A DNA stretch of 35,204 bases. It comes from Spirochaetota bacterium (GTDB lineage: Bacteria > Spirochaetota > UBA4802 > UBA5550). Positions 1-7,368 of the stretch are shown here, in pieces. The notes beneath the pieces are model-generated. The model searched no databases and was not told the origin of the DNA. It was given only the letters and a program-made list of their open reading frames with translations. The position numbers and the translations under genes are program-made. Each line of letters opens with the position of its first letter. Position 1 is the first letter of the stretch. The stretch is from positions 1 to 35,204 of the forward strand of contig JAFGJK010000128.1 of assembly GCA_016929135.1 (NCBI GenBank), written 5' to 3'.

Positions 1-198
1 GAAAAACCAAGAAATTTATCTGGAAGGGAAAAAAATATCATCCGCTGCTTGACATAGTGGGTGTGTCCTCTGCGATACTAGCCCATCCTTGGGCGTCGGG
101 CGGCTCGAATGCGCCTGCCACCGTGGTGCTTCGCCCGCGGTATTGTGATGACGCACTCCGCTGTCTTCTTCGGCACTCCTGTGCCGTCGGGCATCCCG
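1..198. other. Non-coding 3' flank with a short hairpin
   Basis: No gene is visible here. A perfect 6-bp inverted repeat (CGGCAC at 171-176, loop TCCT, GTGCCG at 181-186) lies 12 bp beyond the stop codon of the leftward gene at 199-1140. On that strand no T-run follows it, so it is at best a weak 3' end structure. A TTGACA at 50-55 on the plus strand has no good -10 box and no gene downstream. Confidence 0.3.
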
Positions 199-1140
199 TT
201 ACAGCCGCTTGATGCGCCCCGGCAGTATGTAGTCGTAGCGCCCGCGGAAGATCCTGTTCCTCACGAAGCGGGCGTACTGCCGCACCCGGAACATCAGCTC
301 CAGCAGGGCCGCGTCCTTGCCGTAGTATTTCTTCACCTCCCCCAGGGTGACCGGCTTCACGCTCGCCCCCTCGGGATGGCGGGCCAGCCAGGCGTTCACC
401 GCCTCGATGCATTGGGGGATCCTGGCCGCTGCCTGCTCCTTGTAAAAGTTGCCCAGGAGGTCCAGGATCGCCAGCCGCAGGTCGAAGTATTCGTTGAAGT
501 AGGACTCCACGGCGCCGAGGAGTCTCACCAGCGAACTGAGCGGCCAGGGGAAGGAGCGGTAGAAGAGCCGGGTGAAGGCGTATACCTTCCCCCCGACCCT
601 GGTGATGGGGGAGCCCACGTCGATGAGGAGGGGGGTGCCCCCCTCGCCGGGGAAGTACCAGTTGGAGAGTTGAGAGTCCGCCGCCGCCTCTACCCCTTGC
701 GCGGCCTCCCGGTTGTACCGGACACAGGAGGCGATGCAATCCAGCACCGCCTCGATGCTGGCGGCAACCCTCTCTATGGGCTCGCTGCGGAGTATGTGGT
801 TGCCCAGACGCTCCCTGGGGATGAGCTCCTGTACCAGGTAGACCACCGGTGTCTTCCCGGTGACGGCGCAGCATTCCGTGGCCAGCGGCGTGATCCCGCG
901 GTCCCTCAGGAGCTGCAGATAGCGCATCTCCTCCTCCACGTACTCCAGGGCCTCGGCTTCCGAGACGAAGCCGGACATGCGCTTGAGGGCCTTGCCGGGG
1001 ATTGCCTCCAGGGTTATCACCACGGTGACCTCGCCGTAGTCCAGGATCCGGCAGCCCAGCGGGCCCCCCTCCGGCGCGTAGAGGTCCACGCCCTTTTCGA
1101 ATTCCGTGAGGATGGCCTTGATCTCGTCAGGATTCTGCAT
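199..1140 (-). CDS. Protein-kinase-like-fold protein of unknown substrate (313 aa)
   Basis: The function is not known. The protein reads like a divergent protein-kinase/aminoglycoside-phosphotransferase fold. An N-lobe-like stretch has a possible strand-3 lysine (K53 in LKRM) and a following acidic helix (EYVEEE, about 66-71), then a hinge-like YLVQELIP (101-108). D155-SQLS-N160 fits the catalytic-loop D-x4-N pattern, and LLIDVG (171-176) fits the metal-binding Asp motif. The C-terminal third is helical and basic. The start is the ATG at 1140, which overlaps the end of the aminotransferase by 14 nt and so suggests translational coupling. A longer frame reaches 1296 but lies inside the aminotransferase. 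It is last in a leftward operon. The kinase reading is my inference from motif spacing and needs structure prediction. Confidence 0.7.
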   Translation of the reverse strand: MQNPDEIKAILTEFEKGVDLYAPEGGPLGCRILDYGEVTVVITLEAIPGKALKRMSGFVSEAEALEYVEEEMRYLQLLRDRGITPLATECCAVTGKTPVVYLVQELIPRERLGNHILRSEPIERVAASIEAVLDCIASCVRYNREAAQGVEAAADSQLSNWYFPGEGGTPLLIDVGSPITRVGGKVYAFTRLFYRSFPWPLSSLVRLLGAVESYFNEYFDLRLAILDLLGNFYKEQAAARIPQCIEAVNAWLARHPEGASVKPVTLGEVKKYYGKDAALLELMFRVRQYARFVRNRIFRGRYDYILPGRIKRL

Positions 1141-2401
1141 GGCGCCCTCCCAGAAAGCGCGTTTCGCACAGCTCCATGGATTTCTCCAGCAGCGAGAGGG
1201 CCTCGTCGGCCGCCGGCCTGTCCACCAGCAGGTTCGGCTTGAACTGGAGCACCGAGCGGTCGAAGCCGGCGGGGAAGGCCCAGAGGCCGGTTTCAAAGGC
1301 GCAGGCGGTCATGAGGGCACCCCCCAGGGGGTTGTCGAATTTAAGTCCGATCACCAGGCCGTTCTGCCGTATCTCCAGGAGGAAGGGGTGCCTCGACTGT
1401 ATCTCCCGCAGTCCCCCGGCAAGGTGCCGTGAGGTCTCCCTGACGTTCTCGGCAACACCGGGGCGCCCGATGATCTCCAGCACCTTCAGCGCCACGATGC
1501 AGCCCAGCTCCGCGCCGCCGAAGGTGGAGGAGTGGCCCCATCCGTCCTCGGGGAGCCAGGCGCCGGCATCCTTCGAGAGGATCGCCGCCGCCACAGGATA
1601 GAGGCCGCCGGAGAGCCCCTTGCCGGTCACCAGGACGTCCGGCTCGATGCCGTATCCGCGGCTTGCCCACATCTCCCCGGTCCTCATGAGACCGGTCTGC
1701 ACCTCGTCGGCCACCAGGAGGGCGCCGTGGTCGCGGCAGAGCTTCCACAGGGCGGGGTAGAAGCCCGGCGAGGGCATGGGGAAGCCGCTGGTGGCGGGGA
1801 TGATCTCGCAGAGTACCGCAGCGACTTCGTCCCCCCTCAGGGCCGCCTCCATGGCCTCGGTGTCGTTGAAGGGGACGTGAATGAATTCCTCCGCCGGCGC
1901 TTCAGAGAGGAAGGACCGGGCCTGTACATCGTCTCCCGCCCGGAGGCCCAGCCCGCCGTGCCCGTGGTACGAGCCGACGAAGGAGACGATCTTCCGGCGG
2001 CCCGTGGCGCGGCGGCAGGATCTGATGGCCACCTCGATGGCCTCGCCGCCGCAGGGCGTGAATACGCAGAACTGCATCTGTTTCCCCGTGGCCGCGATGA
2101 GTGCCTCCGCCAGGCGCGTCCGCACCGGGGAGACGAAGTGATGGTTGCCCATGTCGTAATGGTCCAGGGCCTCCTTCAGCGTTTCCACCAGCTCGGGATT
2201 GCGATGTCCCAGGTTGTAGGTGCCCCCGTTGATGTGGACGTCGAATAGTCTCCTGCCGTCCAGGTCCCAAAAATAGTTACCCTGGCGCCTCCCCATGACC
2301 GGCACGGTCCCCAGCTGGCGGAAGGTGGCGACCCTGCCGGGGCAGACATGCCGTACGGCCAGCTCGATGATCCCTTCCTTGTCGATACCTTCGATGTTCA
2401 T
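1127..2401 (-). CDS. Class-III PLP aminotransferase (acetylornithine/GABA type)
   Basis: A 424-aa fold-type-I, class-III (omega) aminotransferase that should move an amino group between an amine or omega-amino acid and a keto acid. It shows PCGGEA (116-121), the PLP-stacking GSYHG (143-147), cofactor-binding ADEVQTG with D232 (231-237), and the Schiff-base lysine K261 in VTGKGLSGG. The length is normal for the family. The ATG at 2401 starts a protein whose N-terminus is typical of the family. It is followed, with a 14-nt overlap, by the kinase-like gene and preceded by a small membrane-protein gene. The substrate cannot be read from sequence. Its place downstream of corrinoid and UroD-type genes raises the possibility that it works on a product of methylated-amine metabolism, which is inference only. 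Confidence 0.9.
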   Translation of the reverse strand: MNIEGIDKEGIIELAVRHVCPGRVATFRQLGTVPVMGRRQGNYFWDLDGRRLFDVHINGGTYNLGHRNPELVETLKEALDHYDMGNHHFVSPVRTRLAEALIAATGKQMQFCVFTPCGGEAIEVAIRSCRRATGRRKIVSFVGSYHGHGGLGLRAGDDVQARSFLSEAPAEEFIHVPFNDTEAMEAALRGDEVAAVLCEIIPATSGFPMPSPGFYPALWKLCRDHGALLVADEVQTGLMRTGEMWASRGYGIEPDVLVTGKGLSGGLYPVAAAILSKDAGAWLPEDGWGHSSTFGGAELGCIVALKVLEIIGRPGVAENVRETSRHLAGGLREIQSRHPFLLEIRQNGLVIGLKFDNPLGGALMTACAFETGLWAFPAGFDRSVLQFKPNLLVDRPAADEALSLLEKSMELCETRFLGGRHAES

Positions 2402-2543
2402 TGCTCCCCCCCACTGATCTCTATAGTATGCCGGCCTTGCGAAGATCGCGTCGTTGTACCGGCGTAGCGATATCCCTCCGGAATGGGAAACGCGGGCATG
2501 ATAACGGGGATGATGGCCTCCACTGTGCCCACGCCGGTGCCCC

Positions 2544-3035
2544 CTAAGGGATGCGCTCGATCCGCTGTATCTGTTTCCGCCGGCGGGTGTATGTCACGCG
2601 GACCTTCATGCCGGCCTCCACCGAGTCGAAGGAGCGCTTGTTTGTGTCGAATACCGTTTCGCCCACCGTCAGGTATCGATGGAGGCTGCGTCTCAAGCCG
2701 GAGGGTGCGACCTCCCTCTTCCCCGTAACGCTCCCCTCGAGGCCTCTCGGTGCCAGGATCCAGTCGAGCAGCCTCACCGCGACCCGGTAGAGCAGCAGAA
2801 GAAACAGTGCGCCCGTGACCAGTGTGGCAGCGACGGCCTTGCCGGCGGAGAGAAGATTGTCGACCCCCCTCTGGGACAGGAGCCCCAGGTGTACGCCCAG
2901 AACGTAGAGGCATGATCCCGCCAGGAACAGGCAGAAGAGGCCCATGACCAGCATGAAGCCCACGGCCATCCCCTCCATCCCGTAGGAGAGCGGAGTCTTG
3001 CGATAGAGAAGCCCCGATGAACCCGTGTCGTTCAT
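2544..3035 (-). CDS. Small two-helix membrane protein with C-terminal soluble domain
   Basis: Not recognised. The protein of about 163 aa has two strongly hydrophobic stretches (about residues 20-45 and 65-90), then a basic C-terminal domain of about 75 aa rich in beta-type sequence (YLTVGETVFDTNKRSFDSVE, then KVRVTYTRRRK). I chose the ATG at 3035 because GGGAGG stands 5 nt upstream. An alternative ATG at 3059 overlaps the corrinoid gene's stop as TAATG but lacks a ribosome site. It sits between the corrinoid protein and the aminotransferase in the same leftward operon. The 142 bp before the aminotransferase hold nothing obvious. Confidence 0.7.
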   Translation of the reverse strand: MNDTGSSGLLYRKTPLSYGMEGMAVGFMLVMGLFCLFLAGSCLYVLGVHLGLLSQRGVDNLLSAGKAVAATLVTGALFLLLLYRVAVRLLDWILAPRGLEGSVTGKREVAPSGLRRSLHRYLTVGETVFDTNKRSFDSVEAGMKVRVTYTRRRKQIQRIERIP

Positions 3036-3058
3036 CCCATCCTCCCGGTGTTCTTTCA

Positions 3059-3706
3059 TTAAATAGCGGCCCCATCCCTGAAGCCGTCGAAGACGCGCAC
3101 CGCCGCGATGGCCGATTCACCGAAGGCGTCCACGCCCATTTCGTCTGCCAGCCGCTGGGAGCAGCAGGCGCCGCCGATGGCGACCTTCACCCTGTCCCTG
3201 AGACCGGCCTCCACGAGGCCGGCGACCACCTCGCCGATGCCGTGGACCATGGTGGTGAGGAGCGCCGAGAGACCCACCATGGACGAGCCTGTGGCGCGCA
3301 CCGTCTCCACGATTTTCGCCGCCGGGACGTCGGTGCCCAGGTCGATCACCTCGTAGCCAGAGGCGCCCAGCATGATCCCCACAACCTTCTTCCCGATATC
3401 ATGCACGTCCCCCTGCACGGTGGCGAGCACCACCTTCCCTTTTCTGCCGGTTTCGCCCGCCGGCATCTTTTCTCTCAGCATATCGGTGGCTCCGGTGACC
3501 ATGTCGCCTGCCAGTATCAGGTCCGCGAGGAAGTACTCCCCCTCCTCGAACCGCCGCCCCACCTCTTCCAGGCCCCTGGCGAGCCCCTCCTCAACAATCT
3601 CCATGGGCGTATGCCCCTCCTGGAGACACCGCAGCACCAGGGCGTTGAAATCCTCGTCCCTGATCTCCGTGACCGCGTTCCTGATATCCAGAAGGCTCTG
3701 TTTCAT
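3059..3706 (-). CDS. Corrinoid (cobalamin-binding) methyltransferase protein
   Basis: A 215-aa member of the MtaC/MtbC/MttC-type corrinoid family, which carries a methyl group on cobalt between two methyltransferases. The N-terminal cap is helical (about 1-80). The C-terminal Rossmann-like B12 domain has D100-V-H102-D-I-G105, where His102 is the lower cobalt ligand, then GLSALLTTM (145-153) and IGGACC (177-182). The length is normal. GAAGGA lies upstream of the ATG at 3706. It is 52 bp after the UroD-family gene, its likely methyl-transfer partner. No reductive activator (RamA type) and no substrate-specific MtaB/MttB-type methyltransferase is in the window, so the methyl donor is unknown. 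Confidence 0.93.
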   Translation of the reverse strand: MKQSLLDIRNAVTEIRDEDFNALVLRCLQEGHTPMEIVEEGLARGLEEVGRRFEEGEYFLADLILAGDMVTGATDMLREKMPAGETGRKGKVVLATVQGDVHDIGKKVVGIMLGASGYEVIDLGTDVPAAKIVETVRATGSSMVGLSALLTTMVHGIGEVVAGLVEAGLRDRVKVAIGGACCSQRLADEMGVDAFGESAIAAVRVFDGFRDGAAI

Positions 3707-3758
3707 GGCGTATCCTTCTCCCGTAGATGGTCTTGCGATGCCGCCGCTGCGTCCCGAT

Positions 3759-4934
3759 TCACGACGCAGCGGGATACCCGCCGTACCGGTGTGCCGCCTC
3801 CAGCATCACCCTGAGCTTGTGCGCCGGGATGCTGTCCTCGCTGTGGGCCGGGCCCAGTATGAAGCGCCCCCCTGGCGCCAGGCGCTCGATGAGCTCCCGC
3901 ACCTTCTCCACGATCTCCTCGTCCCTGGAGCGCTCGGTGAGGAGGTAGTCGATCCCCACGCCGCCGATGATGGTGGCCCGGCCGCCGTGGAGCCTCTTCT
4001 CCTCGTAGATGTCCACGTTGGAGGTGGGCTCGTAGGCGTGAAACCCGTCCACCCCCCACTGCAGAAAGAGGTCGAAGAGCTTTGTGTTGTCGCCGCAGGA
4101 GTGGAGCACGAACTTCGCCCCGCGCCCCTTCACGTTCCCGATGATGCGGCGGTATCGCTCCCCGAAGACCTCTTCGATCATCCTGGGGCTGAGAAAGGGC
4201 CCGGTCTTGTAGGCGAAGTCATCCATCTGAACCACCACCCTGACGCCGGCGTCCAGTATCGCCGTGTGCGTCTTCAGTGTGACTTCCTCGACGATGTCCA
4301 GGAAGCGCTTCACGTACACCGGATGGCGCCGGATCCACAGCGGTGCCTTGTCGATTCCGAAGGTCCAGTTCATCGATTCCTGCAGGCCGCCGAAGAATCC
4401 GCACCCGAAGATGCAGGCCCGCTCGCCGTAGCGGGAGATGAATCTCTTATAGTACCGGAAAACGCGGTGGGCCACCTCGTCGGCGCGGGGCCAGTGCGGC
4501 CAGGCATCGAAGTCCTCCGGGGACTTGATGCCCGGCCCGCGGTACATGTAGGTCATGTTGCCGAATCCGTCGGAGATGACGTTGTAGAGCGAGCCGGTGG
4601 TGAGGGCGATGGTCTTCGAGTCCAGGAAAAACCAGGTGTCGTCGTAGTAGGCCCAGATCGCGTCAAAGCCCAGTGCCACCTGGGCGGCGTTCCTCCGGTG
4701 CAGCAGCCCCGCCAGGATGGGGCGCGTGAAGGGCCCGGTGGCCCTCGGCCCCAGGGCGTTCAGGAAGAGGCGCGTCAGGGGGAAGCCGACGCTCCTCTGG
4801 GAGGATATCAGGGGTTTCCCCAGCACCTCATTGGCGGTCCTGCTCTCCAGCATGGCGCAGAATACCGGCACCCGGTCCACCGGCTTCCCCTCGAAGGTGC
4901 GGAGCACCCGCTCCACCGGACTCATGGTCTCCAT
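3759..4934 (-). CDS. Uroporphyrinogen-decarboxylase-family (MtaA/MtbA-like) methyltransferase
   Basis: A 391-aa TIM-barrel protein of the UroD superfamily. Beside a corrinoid gene such proteins usually move the methyl group between corrinoid and an acceptor such as a thiol or folate. The N-terminus SPVERVLRTFEGKPVDRVPV is typical. H278-x-C280 (FVLHSCGDN) matches the first part of the zinc motif of MtaA/MtbA. The third ligand, usually Cys, appears as His in GPAHSEDSIP (361-370), as in many uncharacterised relatives, so zinc binding is not certain. A GGAGG sits 4 nt before the ATG at 4934. Haem biosynthesis is unlikely given the neighbours. The acceptor and donor are unknown. Confidence 0.88.
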   Translation of the reverse strand: METMSPVERVLRTFEGKPVDRVPVFCAMLESRTANEVLGKPLISSQRSVGFPLTRLFLNALGPRATGPFTRPILAGLLHRRNAAQVALGFDAIWAYYDDTWFFLDSKTIALTTGSLYNVISDGFGNMTYMYRGPGIKSPEDFDAWPHWPRADEVAHRVFRYYKRFISRYGERACIFGCGFFGGLQESMNWTFGIDKAPLWIRRHPVYVKRFLDIVEEVTLKTHTAILDAGVRVVVQMDDFAYKTGPFLSPRMIEEVFGERYRRIIGNVKGRGAKFVLHSCGDNTKLFDLFLQWGVDGFHAYEPTSNVDIYEEKRLHGGRATIIGGVGIDYLLTERSRDEEIVEKVRELIERLAPGGRFILGPAHSEDSIPAHKLRVMLEAAHRYGGYPAAS

Positions 4935-5004
4935 GGTTCCTCCGTGATGATGTGGCGTGTGATTCTGAGAGACGGTCAGGAGTCTACAGGGTATCGGGAA
5001 AATA

Positions 5005-5547
5005 TCAAGTACTTTCGCGTGCCGCGGGCCCTGTGCCGCCGCGCCTGCACGCCGCTTCCATGAACCGTTCCAGGGTCGTACCGGGATGCACCTGCCAGCT
5101 CAATGAGCCGGGGACCGAACGTTTCATCATGAAGCGTATGGCGAAGGATCGGGCATAGGCCCGTGCCGCCTCGGCGCTGTCCCACTGGTATATGCCCGAA
5201 CAGGTGCCGGTTACGCGGTCCTCCATCCAGCACTTCGCCCTGAAGCCGGGGAGCCCCGTGAAGAAGGGGATGGGAACCAGGGAGAATACCCTGTTGGCCA
5301 TGAGGGTCATGTTCCTGGGGGTGAAGCGCACCGTGAAGACCGCCGCGCCGGAGAGAGGGGCGCCGCTCATGCGGATCGTTCTGAAGACGGTGAAGGCGGC
5401 GCCGCCCGGGAAGGACGCCGGGCGGTGGAGGTACTGCGGCATGTGGCCGATCCTACCGGTAACGGCGCGGAACAGAAACCGCCCCAGCGAGGCCAGGGGG
5501 GAGAACCCCCTCGGGGTGGTGCGCCCTTCATGCGGTGCTGGCTTCAT
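5005..5547 (-). CDS. Ferredoxin-like alpha/beta (ABM/YdhR-type) small protein
   Basis: A 180-aa protein not tied to a known reaction. The central part (about 65-170) has the strand-helix-strand order and the GLPGF...W followed by GIYQWDSAEAARAYARS seen in dimeric alpha/beta-barrel (ABM, YdhR-like) monooxygenase-fold proteins. The first 60 residues are basic with no clear signal peptide. The start ATG at 5547 has AGGAGG upstream and overlaps the 3' end of the reductase gene by 20 nt, so the two are probably translated together. It is followed at 70 bp by the UroD-family gene. I infer a redox or accessory role only from the reductase partner. Confidence 0.7.
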   Translation of the reverse strand: MKPAPHEGRTTPRGFSPLASLGRFLFRAVTGRIGHMPQYLHRPASFPGGAAFTVFRTIRMSGAPLSGAAVFTVRFTPRNMTLMANRVFSLVPIPFFTGLPGFRAKCWMEDRVTGTCSGIYQWDSAEAARAYARSFAIRFMMKRSVPGSLSWQVHPGTTLERFMEAACRRGGTGPAAREST

Positions 5548-6403
5548 CGCTCTGTCCCTCCTGCTGGCAGTGCAGCCTGTGGCTTTTCAGGGGATCCAGG
5601 AAGAGCCGGCGGAACAGGTCGCCTCCCAGCTTCCGCTTCATGGCAAGGACGAGGGAGATTACCGACACCCTGGCCATGATCCTGGTGATGATCCCGATCC
5701 TGGTGTCGTAGAAATAGCTTTTCTCGAGCCATCCCCGCTCCTTCCAGTGGCGGTAGTCGTAGGGGAGCTTCTCCCTGTGGATGATCACCTTTGTCTTCAG
5801 CTTGTTGAAGAACTGCAGCGATTGTACCGACGGTTTCGGCAGCACGGGATGTTCCATGGCGCCGTAAAGGGTGGCGGCCGCATCGTCGATTCCCTTCATG
5901 ACCCTCTCACGGTAGATGGACTGTGCCTTCATGCCGTCGGCCAGAATCCCCACCTCTCCCGTCACGGTGAGCCCCCAGGCCCCGGCGCAGAAACGGAGGT
6001 ACGCCAGGGTCTCCTCGGCGCCGCTGATCTCCGTGGAGGTCGCCAGGACCGCCGGCTTGCCGTGGAAGGCCGGCCGGTGCATGAAGAAGGCGAAGCGGTC
6101 GAAGAAATTTTTCATCAGTCCGGTCACCTGGTGCACGTACACCGGCGACGAGAAGATTATGCCATCCGCTTCCAGGAGCTCCCGCCGCAGCTCGGCGGCG
6201 CCGTCCCTGATCGGGCAGGCGTCCTCCCCCTTGCGCATGCAGAGCAGGCACCCGCGGCAGTACTCCAGCTTCCGCTCCCCCAGGTGGATGTACCGGAAAT
6301 CCACGTCGCCGCGCTCCTTCAGCCTTTCCTCCAGGGCGTTGACGATACGATAGGTGTCGCCCCGTTTCCTGGGGCTTCCCATGACTGCCACCACTGTTTT
6401 CAT
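5528..6403 (-). CDS. Flavodoxin-fold NAD(P)H FMN reductase / iron-sulfur flavoprotein-like
   Basis: A 291-aa flavodoxin-like fold enzyme. The N-terminal FMN phosphate loop is MGSPRKRGDT (8-17). C49-x2-C52-x2-C55-x7-C63 (in CRGCLLC...DACP) resembles the compact Cys motif of iron-sulfur flavoproteins. SSPVYVHQVTGLMKNFFDR (about 85-103) is the flavin-ring loop of the NADPH-dependent FMN reductase family. The extra 90-residue basic C-terminus (KSYFYDTRIG onwards) is not part of the core fold. It overlaps the TetR gene by 4 nt (ATGA), so regulator and reductase form one transcript. It probably supplies electrons for flavin- or Fe-S-dependent chemistry. Its partner is unknown, and reduction of the nearby corrinoid system is a tempting but untested idea. 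Confidence 0.85.
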   Translation of the reverse strand: MKTVVAVMGSPRKRGDTYRIVNALEERLKERGDVDFRYIHLGERKLEYCRGCLLCMRKGEDACPIRDGAAELRRELLEADGIIFSSPVYVHQVTGLMKNFFDRFAFFMHRPAFHGKPAVLATSTEISGAEETLAYLRFCAGAWGLTVTGEVGILADGMKAQSIYRERVMKGIDDAAATLYGAMEHPVLPKPSVQSLQFFNKLKTKVIIHREKLPYDYRHWKERGWLEKSYFYDTRIGIITRIMARVSVISLVLAMKRKLGGDLFRRLFLDPLKSHRLHCQQEGQSDEASTA

Positions 6404-6996
6404 TGCTCCCCTCCTTTTTTCACTCCGTCGCTGCCGCCGGCCCTGATGCCGGTCATGAGGGTGTCGAAGGCGGCGCTGATGTTCTTCTGGAATTCGTCAC
6501 CCTTCGATGCCTTGATGAAGTAGAGCACCATCGCCTGGAAGAGCTGCAGCACGAAGCCGCCGGTGAGATCCCCCTTCAGGAGCCCCGACCCGATCCCCCG
6601 ATCGAAGAAGGCGATGATCCCGGCGGTGAGATCGTTTCTCCTGGCGATCACCTGCTTCTCCACATCCGGGTACTGGGTGAGGATGTCGCTGATGGCCTGC
6701 GAGCCCAGGCCGCCGGCCAGTGCCGGGAACTCCGCCATGATACTTTTCACGGCGGTGAAGTAGTCTCTCTCCGAAGCGATGATGGCGCCGATCCGCTCCT
6801 GGACACCGGCGATGAAGCCCACCACCACCTCCTCCACGAGCCGCTCCTTGGAATCGATCATTTTGTAGAGGGTCCGCTTGGTGATTCCCGCCTCGGCCGC
6901 CAGGTCGTCCATGCTCCAGCCGGAGGCGCCGCGTTGGAGCACGTAGCTTCTGGCGATATCGTAGACCCTGTCCCTGTGCGTGGTGCTCTTTCCCAT
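6400..6996 (-). CDS. TetR/AcrR-family transcriptional regulator
   Basis: A 198-aa regulator. Residues 8-55 form the TetR DNA-binding domain, with the helix-turn-helix read in SMDDLAAEAGITKRTLYKMI. The rest is a helical ligand-binding domain with a hydrophobic ALAGGLGSQAI stretch. The ATG at 6996 has GGAG 7-10 nt upstream. It is the first gene of the leftward series and overlaps the reductase start by 4 nt. An inverted repeat in its own promoter (7023-7039) is the likely operator, so it probably represses itself and the downstream genes until a ligand binds. The ligand is unknown. Confidence 0.93.
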   Translation of the reverse strand: MGKSTTHRDRVYDIARSYVLQRGASGWSMDDLAAEAGITKRTLYKMIDSKERLVEEVVVGFIAGVQERIGAIIASERDYFTAVKSIMAEFPALAGGLGSQAISDILTQYPDVEKQVIARRNDLTAGIIAFFDRGIGSGLLKGDLTGGFVLQLFQAMVLYFIKASKGDEFQKNISAAFDTLMTGIRAGGSDGVKKGGEQ

Positions 6997-7017
6997 TGGC
7001 CATCTCCTATATATACT

Positions 7018-7046
7018 ACATTAGTATAATCAGTATACTTTGTCAA
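7018..7046 (-). promoter_or_regulatory. Promoter and TetR operator for the leftward operon
   Basis: On the minus strand a TTGACA (-35, at 7041-7046) is followed after 17 bp by TAATGT (7018-7023), a poor -10. Inside the spacer sits a perfect inverted repeat, AGTATA (7023-7028), ATCAG, TATACT (7034-7039). A TetR-family gene starts 22 bp downstream. An operator buried in the promoter spacer is the usual design for TetR autorepression. The palindrome is seen directly. Binding is inferred. Confidence 0.55.
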
Positions 7047-7116
7047 ATTATTTGTACATTTTTCTGGGAAAAAAATGCTCGTCCGGGTGCGTCGCACCGC
7101 TCCGGGTGAGTTTGCA

Positions 7117-7320
7117 GGGGGTCAGAGGGGCCTAAAGGGTATTTGCCGGGGCTCTGACCCCGGAAACAATCCCGGGAGGCTCTGACCCCGTACACAGAGA
7201 AGCAAACCGGAGATGGATTTGCGGAGGACTCTGACCCCGGTACCAAGGGGTGTAAACCGGGGAAGGGAAAAGCTGGATGCTCTTACCCCGGAAATCATTA
7301 CCGGAGGGGTCTGACCCCGT
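7117..7320. repeat. Clustered TCTGACCCCG repeats
   Basis: Five copies of a TCTGACCCCG-type unit lie on the plus strand at 7153, 7181, 7230, 7281 (with T for G: TCTTACCCCG) and 7310. One inverted copy (GGGGTCAGA) is at 7117-7125. The start-to-start steps are 28, 49, 51 and 29 bp, so two step classes alternate. Units usually end in GGAGG-like purines, and AACCGG/TACCGG occurs between copies. A further lone copy (GGGGTCAGAG) lies near 10993. The patch holds no convincing gene. GGGGTCAGA/TCTGACCCC cores resemble the dispersed REP-like repeats found near RAYT-type transposases, but no transposase is here. Confidence 0.6.
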
Positions 7321-7368
7321 TGATTTCGGGATTGGCAGAGTGATACCGGAACGTCCGGGTGCGGGCCG

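Noticed and set aside
50..80. Promoter at TTGACA near the left edge
   Set aside because: No good -10 at 16-18 bp and no plus-strand gene follows.
109..1242. Large plus-strand open frame opposite the kinase-like and aminotransferase genes
   Set aside because: It is a mirror of the real genes in GC-rich DNA, with no recognisable motifs. The same holds for the other long antisense frames across the window, for example 1532-2248 and 3372-5063.
7153..7320. CRISPR-like array
   Set aside because: Units of about 11 bp are too short, the steps are unequal (28, 49, 51, 29), and no cas gene is present.
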